A stretch of DNA of 37,241 nt from Candidatus Latescibacterota bacterium (GTDB lineage Bacteria; Latescibacterota; UBA2968; UBA8231), in contig JACPJE010000033.1 in NCBI GenBank assembly GCA_016187725.1, forward strand, positions 1-37,241. Direction: 5' to 3'. Below are positions 15,509 to 25,164 of the stretch, one piece after another. Below the pieces are notes generated by a model that ran no database searches, was not told where the DNA came from, and saw only the letters and a program-made list of their open reading frames with translations. The position numbers were made by a program, and so were the translations under genes. Numbering within the stretch: position 1 is the stretch's first letter; each line of letters opens with the position of its first letter.

Positions 15509-15886
15509 ATGCGCCCGATTATCACCCTCCTCCTGAGTTTCCTCCTGGCCCTGCCGGCTGCCTGGGCTGCCGATTTCCAGGCCCTGTGCGCCGGCCAGCC
15601 TGCCTCAGAGGAAGTGGCGCATGCCTGCTGCCACCACCAGGCGCCCGACTGCAACACTGGGGCCATGACTGCGGCCTATTGTTGCCAGAGCGATGTGCCC
15701 ACTGCGCCGCTGCCGGCTTCCCAGGCCATCCCCCCGGCGCCTTCTGTATCTGTGCTTCTTTTGGCTCCAGATCTGCCCCTCATCGAGCACCTGGCAGGAG
15801 AGCATCTCCTCACCTGCTTTGCCCCGGCTCCGTCGGCTGCTCCGCCGCCCGCCCTCTACCAACTCCACCGCGCCTACCGGATCTGA
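15509..15886 (+). CDS. Cys-rich exported protein heading the cus operon
   Basis: 125 residues from the ATG at 15509 (AAAGG 10 bases upstream), opening signal peptide MRPIITLLLSFLLALPAAWA. The mature part has Cys and His clusters (ACCHHQAPDC, AAYCCQSD) and a Pro-rich tail ending PPPALYQLHRAYRI. That tail pattern is familiar from short proteins placed before CusC/CzcC genes, but the family has no assigned function that I know of. A periplasmic Cu(I) binding or sensing role is inferred from the CC pairs and the position. Compare the His-rich protein at 10513, which has the same layout. Confidence 0.68.
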   Translation: MRPIITLLLSFLLALPAAWAADFQALCAGQPASEEVAHACCHHQAPDCNTGAMTAAYCCQSDVPTAPLPASQAIPPAPSVSVLLLAPDLPLIEHLAGEHLLTCFAPAPSAAPPPALYQLHRAYRI

Positions 15887-16060
15887 TCCAGTCCCATCGA
15901 GCTATTTGTCTTCGCGTCTCGCACCCCTTGTGCGGGATGAGCGCCCTGCTACCTCTAGCGCAAGCCAAAAATCCAGCGATTTTTGACAAACCGCGCCGCA
16001 ACGCTGCTCCTGTGGACGCCTGCTGCTCGGTTGGGACAGACCTTTCGCGAGGAAACTACT

Positions 16061-17311
16061 ATGCAGCGACTCGCAGTTGCCTTGCTCTTGGCCGCCCTGC
16101 TCACGCCCTGGCGTGCCGGGGCTGAAGAAGTCCTCTCCCTCCAGGCCCTCATCGACGAGGCCCTGGAGAAAAACCCGGAGATCCTCCGAGCCCAGCAGAT
16201 GTGGGAGATGGCCAGGGCCAAAGCGCCCCAGGTAAAGGCGCTCCCCGACCCCATGCTCCAGCTCGAACTCCAGAACATCGGCCTGACCGATTACACCGTG
16301 GGCGAGATGGACATGAGCATGGCCGGGGTGAGCGTTTCCCAGCCCATCCCCTATCCGGGCAAGCGCCGGCTGCGGCAGCAGAAGGCCGAGAAGGAGGCCG
16401 AAGCCGAAGCCGAGATGGTCGAGGTGGCCCAGCGCTCGGTGGTCTCCCAGCTCAAGGTGGCTTACTACGATCTGGCCTTCACCTACCAGTCCCTGGAGGT
16501 GGTGGAACGAACCCGCGCGGTCTTGCGGGAATTCGAGCAGACGGCCCGGACCCGCTACAGCGTGGGCCAGGGCATGCAGCAGGACGTGCTCAAGGCCCAG
16601 GTGGAACTGTCCATGCTGGTCCAGAAAAGCGCGGCCCTAGAGCAGCGCCAGACCGGGATCAGCGCCATGCTCAACAGCCTCCTGGACCGGCCCCCGGACG
16701 CGGCCCTGGGCCGGCCCGACACCCTCAGCCCGCCGCGACCCCTGCTCCCCCCGGAGGAACTGGCCCGCCTGACCCTGGAGCACAACCCCGAGCTGCGCAA
16801 CCGGCAGCGGGGGGTGGAGGCCGGCGAGCTGGAGGTAGCGCTGATGCGCAAGGAGTACCGGCCCGACTTCGCGGTGAGCGCCGGCTGGCGGTCCCGAGGC
16901 GGCTTCGACGATCTCTACCAGGTGATGGTGGAGGTGGAACTCCCCTGGCAACGGGAACGGCGCCGCTACGGGGTGCAGGAGGCCCTGGCCGGCCGCGAAG
17001 CCGCGCTCCGGGACCAGCGGGCCACCGAGGAAATGGCCCTGGCCCAGGTGCGGGACTTGGCCAGCATGGCCGCCACCGCCCTCCAACTGGTCGCCCTCTA
17101 CCAGACCGCGATCATCCCCCAGGCCACCTTCTCCCTGGAGTCGGCCCTAGCCGCGTACCGGGTGGGACAGGTGGACTTCCTGATGCTCTTGGACAATGCC
17201 CGCGCCCTGCTGGACAACGAGCTGATGGTCCAGGAACAACTGACAGATTACCACCGGGCCGTGGCCCGCCTCGAAGAGGTGGTCGGCGCGCTGGTCGAAC
17301 AGAAGGAGTAG
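16061..17311 (+). CDS. cusC: CusC/CzcC-type TolC family outer-membrane protein
   Basis: 416 residues from the ATG at 16061 (GAGGAAA upstream). The frame extends upstream, but this start opens the signal peptide MQRLAVALLLAALLTPWRAGA. Outer-membrane factor of the tripartite Cu/Ag efflux complex, with two homologous halves of long helices: LIDEALEKNPEILRAQQMWE near 27 and LTLEHNPELRNRQRGVEAGE near 240. VSQPIPYPGKRRLRQQKAEK near 95 and VEVELPWQRERRRYG near 295 are the usual strand/helix junctions. There is no lipobox, unlike E. coli CusC and unlike the other TolC gene here. It is followed after 4 bases by cusB. Confidence 0.88.
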   Translation: MQRLAVALLLAALLTPWRAGAEEVLSLQALIDEALEKNPEILRAQQMWEMARAKAPQVKALPDPMLQLELQNIGLTDYTVGEMDMSMAGVSVSQPIPYPGKRRLRQQKAEKEAEAEAEMVEVAQRSVVSQLKVAYYDLAFTYQSLEVVERTRAVLREFEQTARTRYSVGQGMQQDVLKAQVELSMLVQKSAALEQRQTGISAMLNSLLDRPPDAALGRPDTLSPPRPLLPPEELARLTLEHNPELRNRQRGVEAGELEVALMRKEYRPDFAVSAGWRSRGGFDDLYQVMVEVELPWQRERRRYGVQEALAGREAALRDQRATEEMALAQVRDLASMAATALQLVALYQTAIIPQATFSLESALAAYRVGQVDFLMLLDNARALLDNELMVQEQLTDYHRAVARLEEVVGALVEQKE

Positions 17312-17315
17312 GTCT

Positions 17316-18728
17316 ATGCGCAATCTCTTATTGTCTATCAGCCTCCTCGCGCTCCTGAGCAGCGGCTGCGCCAAACAAGAGTCCCCGGCGACCACCGGCC
17401 ACCAGGAACGAAAGATCCTCTTCTACCGCGACTCTATGAATCCTCAGTACACCTCTCCAACGCCGGGCAAGGCTCCGGACGGGATGGATCTGGTCCCGGT
17501 CTATGAAGATGAGGCAGATGTTGCGGCGGTTGCAGAGGGCCAGGGCCACGAGGGGCACGCGACGGGGACAACGGGAGAAAATGCCCTGAAGTACCACTGC
17601 CCCATGCACCCCAGCTACATCGCCGACAAACCCGGGGAGTGCCCCATCTGCGGCATGACCTTGGTGCCGCTGGAGGAACAGGAGGAGCCGATCACCATCG
17701 CCGTGCCTGGGCTGGCCGAAGTGCGCATCTCCCCCGAGCGCCAGCAGCTCATCGGGGTCAGGACCGGCGCCGTGGAACGCCGCCTCCTGGACAAGACCAT
17801 CCGCACCGTGGGCAAGGTGGATTACGACGAGCGCAAGGTGGCCCACGTCCACACCCGCATCGACGGCTGGATCAAGGAAATATTCGTCAACTACACCGGG
17901 CAACTGGTCAAGATGCACCAGCCCCTCTTCACCCTGTACAGCCCGGAACTGGTGGCCACCCAGGAGGAGTACCTCCTGGCGCTGCGGGCCAGGCAGCGGC
18001 TGGGGGATAACCCCTTCCAGGACGTGGCTGCCGGCTCTGCCGGACTGTTGGAGGCGGCCCGGCGCCGCCTGCTCCTGTGGGAGGTATCGGCATCCCAGAT
18101 CGCCGAGCTGGAGCGCACCGGCAAACCGCTGATGGAAGTGACGATCAACTCGCACAGCGAGGGGTTCGTGGTCGAAAAGAAGGCATTGGAGGGGATGCGG
18201 GTGGAAGGCGGCGAGGACCTCTATATGCTGGCCGACCTTTCCGACGTCTGGGTTTACGCGGACATCTACGAGTACGAACTGCCGCTGGTCGAGGTCGGGC
18301 AGCAGGCCGCCGTGCGCCTGAGTTACTATCCCGGCGAGGAGTTTCGGGGAGAGGTGGTCTATATCTACCCCTATCTCGATTCCCAGACCCGCACCGCCAA
18401 GGTGCGCATCGAGTTTCCCAACCCCAACTGGAAGCTCAAGCCGGGGATGTTTGCCAACGTGGAGATCCAGACCGAGCGGGGCGAGGGACTGGTGGTTCCG
18501 GGCAGCGCGATCCTGGACTCGGGGACCCGCAAGACCGTCTTCGTGGACAAGGGCGAGGGGCGCTTCGAGCCCCGCGAGGTGACCCTGGGCGGCCGCGCCG
18601 GGGACGGGTTCGAGGTGTTCTCAGGGCTGCAGGAAGGCGAACAGGTCATCACCAGCGCCAATTTCCTGATCGATTCCGAGAGCCAGATCAAGGCCGCGCT
18701 GGGGGCCATGACCGGCCACCAGCACTAG
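17316..18728 (+). CDS. cusB: CusB-type periplasmic adaptor with heavy-metal-binding domain
   Basis: 470 residues, ATG with AAGGAG upstream. Lipoprotein signal with LLSSGC (C18). An N-terminal metal-binding segment reads FYRDSMNPQYTSPTPGKAPD (near 36-55) followed by GMDLVPVYEDE, as in CusB. Then comes a CPMHP...CPICGM heavy-metal-binding domain (93-119; C95, C109, C112). The adaptor core follows: barrel-sandwich (VAHVHTRIDGWIKEIFVNYT), helical hairpin (210-270), beta barrel (LADLSDVWVYADIYEYEL) and membrane-proximal domain (GDGFEVFSGLQEGEQVI). It bridges CusA and the outer-membrane factor and passes Cu(I)/Ag(I) to the pump. It sits between cusC (4-base gap) and cusA (12-base gap). Confidence 0.93.
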   Translation: MRNLLLSISLLALLSSGCAKQESPATTGHQERKILFYRDSMNPQYTSPTPGKAPDGMDLVPVYEDEADVAAVAEGQGHEGHATGTTGENALKYHCPMHPSYIADKPGECPICGMTLVPLEEQEEPITIAVPGLAEVRISPERQQLIGVRTGAVERRLLDKTIRTVGKVDYDERKVAHVHTRIDGWIKEIFVNYTGQLVKMHQPLFTLYSPELVATQEEYLLALRARQRLGDNPFQDVAAGSAGLLEAARRRLLLWEVSASQIAELERTGKPLMEVTINSHSEGFVVEKKALEGMRVEGGEDLYMLADLSDVWVYADIYEYELPLVEVGQQAAVRLSYYPGEEFRGEVVYIYPYLDSQTRTAKVRIEFPNPNWKLKPGMFANVEIQTERGEGLVVPGSAILDSGTRKTVFVDKGEGRFEPREVTLGGRAGDGFEVFSGLQEGEQVITSANFLIDSESQIKAALGAMTGHQH

Positions 18729-18740
18729 GAGGGGAGAGCC

Positions 18741-21700
18741 ATGATCAATCGGATCATCGACTACTGCGCCACCCACCGCTTCATCGTCTTCACCCTGGTG
18801 GCCGGGCTGTGCCTGGGCGGGGTGTGGGCCATCCAGAACGTCCCGCTCGACGCCATCCCCGACCTGTCCGACACCCAGGTCATCGTCTACTCCCGCTGGG
18901 ACCGCAGCCCCGACATCATCGAGGACCAGGTGACCTACCCGATCATCTCCTCGATGCTGGGTGTGCCCAAGGTCAAATCCATCCGGGGCTTTTCCGACTT
19001 CGGCTACTCCTACGTGTACATCATCTTCGAGGATGGCACGGATATCTATTGGGCCCGCTCCCGCACCCTGGAGTACCTCAACAGCGTCCTGCCCCGCCTG
19101 CCCCAGGAGGTCAAGGTGGAGCTGGGCCGGGATGCCACTGCGGTGGGCTGGGTCTTCCAGTACGCCCTGGTGGACACCACCGGCCAGCACGACCTGGCCG
19201 AGCTGAAGTCATTTCAAGATTGGTACCTGCGCTATTACCTCCAGGCCGTGCCCGGGGTGTCGGAGGTGGCGCCCATCGGCGGGTTTGTCCGCCAGTACCA
19301 GGTCAACCTCGACCCCAACGCCCTCAAGGCCTACGACCTCTCCATGGACATGGTGATCGAGGCCATTCGCCAGGGGAACAACGACGTGGGGGGCCGGCTG
19401 GTGGAGTTCTCGGGGCGGGAGTACATGGTGCGCGGCCGGGGCTACGCCAAGTCCATCGCTGACTTCGAGCAAATCGTCGTGGGCGTCAATGCCCAGAACG
19501 GCACCCCGATCCTGGTCCGGGACCTGGGCCGGGTCACCCTGGGGCCCGATATCCGGCGGGGCGTGGCCGAGTTGGACGGCAAGGGTGAGACTGTAGGCGG
19601 CATCGTCATCATGCGCCAGGGCGAGAATGCCCTGCACGTCATCGACCGGGTGAAGGACAAGCTGGAGGAGATCAAACCCTCCCTGCCCAAAGGGGTCGAG
19701 GTGGTCACCACCTACGACCGCTCCGAACTCATCGAACACTCCATCGAGACCCTCAAGGGCACCCTCATCGAGGAGTTGGCCATCGTCAGCCTGGTGATCC
19801 TGATCTTCCTGTGGCATATCCCCAGCGCCCTGATCCCCATCGCCACCATCCCCATCGCGGTGATCATCGCCTTCATCCCCATGCAGGCCATGGGCCTGAC
19901 CTCCAACATCATGTCATTGGGCGGCATCGCCATCGCCATCGGGGCCATGGTGGACGCGGCCATCGTGGTGGTGGAGCAGACCCACAAGAAGCTCGAACAC
20001 TGGGATGCCCAAGGCCGGCAGCGGGACTACAAGGAGGTGCTCATCGAGGCGGTCAAGGAGGTGGGCGGTCCCAGCTTCTTCGCCCTGCTGGTCATCGCCG
20101 TCTCCTTCATGCCCGTCTTCACCCTCGAAGCCCAGGAGGGGCGGCTCTTCAAGCCCCTGGCCTTCACCAAGAACTTCTCCATGGCCATCGCCGCCATCCT
20201 GGCCATCACCCTGGTGCCGGCCATGCTGCTGCTCTTCATCCGCGCCAAGCCCTTCAATTTTTCTCCGCGCTGGCTGTGCCGGCTGGCCAACGCCCTGCTG
20301 GTTGGCAAGATCCACAAGGAGGAACACCATCCCATCAGCCGCATCCTCTTCCGCCTCTACACCCCGGCGGTGGAGTTCACCCTGCGCCATAAATGGGCCA
20401 CGGTCATCGCGGCCATCGCCATTGTGCTGGCGACCATCCCGGCCTTTACCCGCCTGGGATCTGAGTTCATGCCGCCCCTGTACGAGGGCTCCATCCTCTA
20501 CATGCCCACCACCCTGCCCGGCATGTCGGTGGCCGGGGCCACGGACCTTTTGCAGGTGCAGGACAAGATCCTCAAGTCCTTTCCGGAGGTGGAACGGGTC
20601 TTCGGCAAGGCCGGCAGAGCAGAGACCGCCACCGACCCGGCGCCCTTCTCGATGATGGAGACCACCGTCATCCTCAAACCCGTGGACCAGTGGCGGCCCC
20701 TCGAACGCTGGTATTCCCCCTGGGCGCCCGCCTGGCTCAAATCCATCCTCCGGCGTTTCTGGCCAGACCACCTCTCCCCGGAACAGCTCATCGCCGAGAT
20801 GGACCAGGCCATGCGTTTCCCCGGGGTGAGCAATGCCGGGACCATGCCGATCAAGGCCCACATCGACATGCTCTCCACCGGGGTGCGCACCCCGGTGGGC
20901 ATCAAGGTGCTGGGTTCGGATCTGCAGAAGATTCAAGAACTCGGTCAGCACCTGGAGATGGTCCTCAAGGAGGTGCCGGGGACCCGCAGCATCTTCGCGG
21001 AACGCACGGCCGGCGGGTACTTTCTGGATTTCGACCTCAAGCGCGAGGAGCTGGCCCGCTACGGACTGTCCATCGACGAGGTGCAGATGCACCTGATGTC
21101 CGCGGTGGGCGGCGACAACGTGACCACCACGGTGGAGGGCCGCGAACGCTACCCGGTCAACGTGCGCTACCTGCGGGACTTCAGGAGCAGCGTGGATGCC
21201 CTGAGCCGGGTGCTGGTCACCACCCCAGGCGGGGCCCAGGTGCCCATGGCCCAGCTTGCCGACATCCGCCTGCGGAACGGCCCGGCCATGATCCGCGACG
21301 AGAACGGCCTGTTGAGCGGGTACGTGTACGTGGACGTGGCGGGCCGGGACATCGGCGGATACGTGACCGAGGCCAAGAAAATAGTCCGGGAGAAGGTCTC
21401 CCTGCCCCCCGGCTACACCCTGGTGTGGAGCGGGCAGTACGAGTTCATGCAGCGGGTCGCCGAGCGGCTGCAGATCGTGGTGCCCGTGACCCTGTTCCTG
21501 GTCTTCCTGCTGATCTACTTCAACACCAACTCCGCAGTGAAGACCACCATCATCCTGCTGGCCCTGCCCTTCTCGGCGGTGGGGGCCGTCTGGCTGCTCT
21601 ACCTGCTGGGCTACAACATGAGCATCGGGGTGTGGGTGGGCCTCATCGCCCTGATGGGCGTCGATGCCGAGACCGCGGTCTTCATGATGCTCTACCTGGA

Positions 21701-21998
21701 CCTGGCCTACGAGGAGCAGAAGGCCCAGGGCCGGATGCAGACCCCGGATCACCTGCGGGAAGCCATCATCCACGGAGCGGTCAAGCGGGTTCGCCCCAAG
21801 GTGATGACCGTGGCGGTGATGTTCATGGGGCTGGTCCCCATCATGTGGTCAGCCGGGGCCGGCTCAGACGTGATGAAGCGCATCGCCGCGCCCATGATCG
21901 GCGGCATCTTCACCTCGTTCATCATGGAGTTGCTGGTCTATCCGGCCATCTACGAGATCTGGAAAGGCCGCGCCTTGCGCAAGAGTCTCCCTTCATAA
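18741..21998 (+). CDS. cusA: CusA-type Cu(I)/Ag(I) RND efflux pump
   Basis: 1085 residues, full length for heavy-metal RND pumps; AGGAGGGGAGA precedes the ATG. Twelve-TM layout with two large periplasmic loops. Proton-relay residues are in place: D405 in GAMVDAAIVVVE, E977 in GVDAETAVFMMLYL and K1020 in RPKVMTVAVMF. The three substrate-binding methionines of E. coli CusA have counterparts in matching local contexts: M588 (LYMPTTLPG), M638/639 (SMMETT) and M710 (IDMLSTGVRTP). This supports monovalent copper/silver rather than zinc/cobalt as substrate. It forms the inner-membrane engine of the CusCBA complex and is followed by a small Cys/His protein at 22016. Confidence 0.95.
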   Translation: MINRIIDYCATHRFIVFTLVAGLCLGGVWAIQNVPLDAIPDLSDTQVIVYSRWDRSPDIIEDQVTYPIISSMLGVPKVKSIRGFSDFGYSYVYIIFEDGTDIYWARSRTLEYLNSVLPRLPQEVKVELGRDATAVGWVFQYALVDTTGQHDLAELKSFQDWYLRYYLQAVPGVSEVAPIGGFVRQYQVNLDPNALKAYDLSMDMVIEAIRQGNNDVGGRLVEFSGREYMVRGRGYAKSIADFEQIVVGVNAQNGTPILVRDLGRVTLGPDIRRGVAELDGKGETVGGIVIMRQGENALHVIDRVKDKLEEIKPSLPKGVEVVTTYDRSELIEHSIETLKGTLIEELAIVSLVILIFLWHIPSALIPIATIPIAVIIAFIPMQAMGLTSNIMSLGGIAIAIGAMVDAAIVVVEQTHKKLEHWDAQGRQRDYKEVLIEAVKEVGGPSFFALLVIAVSFMPVFTLEAQEGRLFKPLAFTKNFSMAIAAILAITLVPAMLLLFIRAKPFNFSPRWLCRLANALLVGKIHKEEHHPISRILFRLYTPAVEFTLRHKWATVIAAIAIVLATIPAFTRLGSEFMPPLYEGSILYMPTTLPGMSVAGATDLLQVQDKILKSFPEVERVFGKAGRAETATDPAPFSMMETTVILKPVDQWRPLERWYSPWAPAWLKSILRRFWPDHLSPEQLIAEMDQAMRFPGVSNAGTMPIKAHIDMLSTGVRTPVGIKVLGSDLQKIQELGQHLEMVLKEVPGTRSIFAERTAGGYFLDFDLKREELARYGLSIDEVQMHLMSAVGGDNVTTTVEGRERYPVNVRYLRDFRSSVDALSRVLVTTPGGAQVPMAQLADIRLRNGPAMIRDENGLLSGYVYVDVAGRDIGGYVTEAKKIVREKVSLPPGYTLVWSGQYEFMQRVAERLQIVVPVTLFLVFLLIYFNTNSAVKTTIILLALPFSAVGAVWLLYLLGYNMSIGVWVGLIALMGVDAETAVFMMLYLDLAYEEQKAQGRMQTPDHLREAIIHGAVKRVRPKVMTVAVMFMGLVPIMWSAGAGSDVMKRIAAPMIGGIFTSFIMELLVYPAIYEIWKGRALRKSLPS

Positions 21999-22015
21999 CC
22001 CACAAGGAGGAATCT

Positions 22016-22432
22016 ATGAACCATCTTTCAGCCATTATGACCCTGGCCGCCCTGCTGTGGGCCGGCACCTTCAGCATCGCCCAGGAGCATCAACATTCCC
22101 AGGGAGCAGGCCACGCCGCTGAGGTGCCCAAAGCGCAGGTGCTGGAGGGCCGCCTGATCGACCTGGGCTGCTATGTGATGGACATGAGCGGGATCAAACA
22201 CGCCAAGTGCGGCATGCAGTGCGCCCAGAAGGGATTGCCCGTGGGCCTGCTGGAGGAGAAGACCGGCAAGGTCTATACCGTGGTCCTGCCCTCGCCGGGA
22301 ATAGCTCAGTACCTGGAACAAGCAGTGCGGGTCACCGGCACGGTCCACCAGGAGAACCTGCTCTCCCCGGAGAAGATGGAGGTGCGGGAGGGCGAGGCGT
22401 GGAAGGCAGTGGAACTGCCCTCGGCGATGTGA
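22016..22432 (+). CDS. Exported Cys/His OB-like protein, paralogue of 11510-11944
   Basis: 138 residues, ATG at 22016 with a perfect AAGGAGG. Signal peptide MNHLSAIMTLAALLWAGTFSIA, short His-rich linker (EHQHSQGAGHA), then C52-Y ... H62-x2-C65-x3-C69 and GLPVGLLEEKTGKVY. The signature C-x9-H-x2-C-x3-C-x4-GLPVG is shared with the protein at 11510, as are the flanking LxGxLIDLGCY and GKVY[TL] strands. It lies 17 bases after cusA and is the last gene of the operon before a double hairpin. Placed beside CusA, it is a candidate periplasmic copper carrier analogous in role, not sequence, to CusF, which is absent here (inference). Confidence 0.78.
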   Translation: MNHLSAIMTLAALLWAGTFSIAQEHQHSQGAGHAAEVPKAQVLEGRLIDLGCYVMDMSGIKHAKCGMQCAQKGLPVGLLEEKTGKVYTVVLPSPGIAQYLEQAVRVTGTVHQENLLSPEKMEVREGEAWKAVELPSAM

Positions 22433-22443
22433 GTGGAAAGCCA

Positions 22444-22485
22444 GGCCGGGCGCGCCTATTGCGCCCGGCCCACTGCCAGTGGGCC
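22444..22485 (+). terminator. Two overlapping hairpins after the cus operon
   Basis: Hairpin A: 10-bp perfect stem 22444-22453 with 22461-22470, loop gcctatt. Hairpin B: 8-bp perfect stem 22467-22474 with 22478-22485, loop gcc. They share 22467-22470, so they cannot both form fully. There is no T-tract, so intrinsic termination would be weak; roles in mRNA 3' protection or switching between operon end and kinase read-through are possible. Confidence 0.55.
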
Positions 22486-22526
22486 CCAGCCTGAAGGCAG
22501 TTGGGCCTGACCACGAGGTATTGCAG

Positions 22527-23975
<1,449 letters not shown>

Positions 23976-23983
<8 letters not shown>

Positions 23984-24743
23984 TAAAGTGCGAGTGTTGA
24001 TCGTGGATGACGACGAGAAGATGGGGGAAGTCCTGCGGAAGGTGCTGATCCGCCACGGATACCACCTCTCCCTGGCAAGCAGCGGAGAGGAGGCCCTGCG
24101 GCAGCTCAAGAGGCGCCTTTTCGACCTGATGCTCACCGATATCCGGATGCCGGGGATGGACGGGCTGGCATTGCTGAGGCGCGCCCGGGAGATCTCGCCA
24201 GAGACGACGGTGATTATGATGACGGCCTTCGGCGCGGTGGATTCAGCAGTAGAGGCGATGAAACAGGGAGCCTATGACTACATCAGCAAGCCCTTCAAGA
24301 TGGATGAGGTGCTGATCGCGATCTCCAGGGCGGTAGAAGAGAAACAGCTGCGCCGCGAGCTGCTGGCGATGCGGGAATCACTCGCGGCGCGCCACGCCTT
24401 CGGGAACCTCATCGGGAAGAGCAGACCGATGCAGGAGGTGTTTGACCTGATCCGGCGGGTGGCCCACACCTCGGCCACGGTATTGATCAGGGGGAAAAGC
24501 GGCACGGGGAAGGAGCTGGTAGCGCAGGCCATCCACTACAACAGTCCCCGGAAGGACCGGCTCTTCGTGCCGGTGAACTGCAGCGCTATTCCAGAGGAGT
24601 TGCTGGAGAGCGAAGAATGCCACAATCCCCATAACCCCCTTAAATCCTTAGCGTTAGAACATCTTTTGAAAATTCACGCACCAAAATATCCCGACGATCG
24701 GCGGGGTGCGCATAGGGCCTCAAGAAAGGCAACAAGCTGTTAA
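23976..24743 (+). pseudogene. NtrC-type response regulator truncated within the AAA+ domain
   Basis: The frame encodes 255 residues, of which about 213 are homologous. Receiver domain with DDD near 11-13, phospho-Asp in LMLTDIRMPG (about 54), T in MMTAF and K in SKPFK. The sigma-54 AAA+ domain starts with LIGKSRPMQEVF and Walker A GKSGTGKE, then VNCSAIPEELLESE. At about 24615, where LFGHEKGAFTGA is expected, the sequence changes to ECHNPHNPL and runs about 40 unrelated residues to a stop. The GAFTGA loop, Walker B and DNA-binding domain are missing, so it cannot activate sigma-54 promoters. Probably the partner of the kinase upstream, and once a regulator of the cus operon (inference). Confidence 0.85.
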
Positions 24744-24856
24744 GGATAGCCTTATGCTCAGATCCCCTTTGGAGGCACAGGTGTTGCTCATAAGAAGTGT
24801 AGGTACGGATACGGAGAAGTCTGCGGTTCCGCAGTCTGGGAGAGGCTCCGCAAGAG
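24615..24856. other. Foreign-looking segment after the regulator breakpoint
   Basis: The 240 bases between the broken regulator and the next gene are less GC-rich, especially 24630-24690. On the minus strand a frame closing with TAA at 24640-24642 stays open to about 24850. It reads plausibly (YEQHLCLQRGSEHKAI, then LLPFLRPYAHPADRRD), possibly the tail of an inserted gene, but I cannot name it. A perfect 6-bp palindromic arm pair (CTGCGG/CCGCAG, 24821-24834) is present. No transposase signature or terminal repeat could be confirmed. Confidence 0.4.
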
Positions 24857-25069
24857 ATGAGGACAAATCGCTACATACTGTTGCCGGTACTCTGCTGGGC
24901 GATCCCGCTGGCGCTGATCTTCGCGCTGCCCTATCTGGGCCTAACCCACTCGTCAAGTGGATGGCTGGTACTGATCGTCCTGTTCTGCCCTGTGATCCAC
25001 CTGCTGCTAGTGCGGAGACAGGGCAATGCCCCCCACCAACGCGGACAGAAAGGAGGTGAGGCCCGATGA
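24857..25069 (+). CDS. Small two-TM membrane protein, DUF2933-like
   Basis: 70 residues: MRTNRYILLPVLCWAIPLAL opens TM1, and WLVLIVLFCPVIHLLLVR forms TM2 with the CP-x-x-HLL motif typical of DUF2933-like proteins, which commonly sit in copper/mercury resistance clusters. The function is unknown. A GGGAGAGG is 11 bases upstream of the ATG. The stop overlaps the start of a 32-residue ORF (ATGA), making the first link of a chain of overlapping genes. Confidence 0.6.
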   Translation: MRTNRYILLPVLCWAIPLALIFALPYLGLTHSSSGWLVLIVLFCPVIHLLLVRRQGNAPHQRGQKGGEAR

Positions 25070-25164
25070 AAGGATCTTCTCTGGCAAACAGCGGAGATGA
25101 GGGAGAAATCTCGGTGTCAAACCTCACGCTTGACAAGCAATTCACTGAAGGAGCACTACCATGA
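25066..25164 (+). CDS. Possible 32-residue microprotein with perfect Shine-Dalgarno
   Basis: ATG at 25066 overlaps the stop of the DUF2933-like gene, and its TGA (25162-25164) overlaps the ATG of the SPFH gene. Upstream is GAAAGGAGGTGA, a near-perfect anti-16S match, 6 bases before the ATG. The product MKGSSLANSGDEGEISV... is soluble and acidic, with no Cys or TM. It may be a real microprotein, a translational coupler between the two flanking genes, or the end of a recombined gene. An internal dyad GCTTGACAAGC lies near 25130. Confidence 0.45.
   Translation: MKGSSLANSGDEGEISVSNLTLDKQFTEGALP

Noticed and set aside
19914..21773. Minus-strand open frame of 619 codons opposite cusA
   Set aside because: Low-complexity His/Gly/Asp/Val-rich shadow of an unmistakable RND pump.
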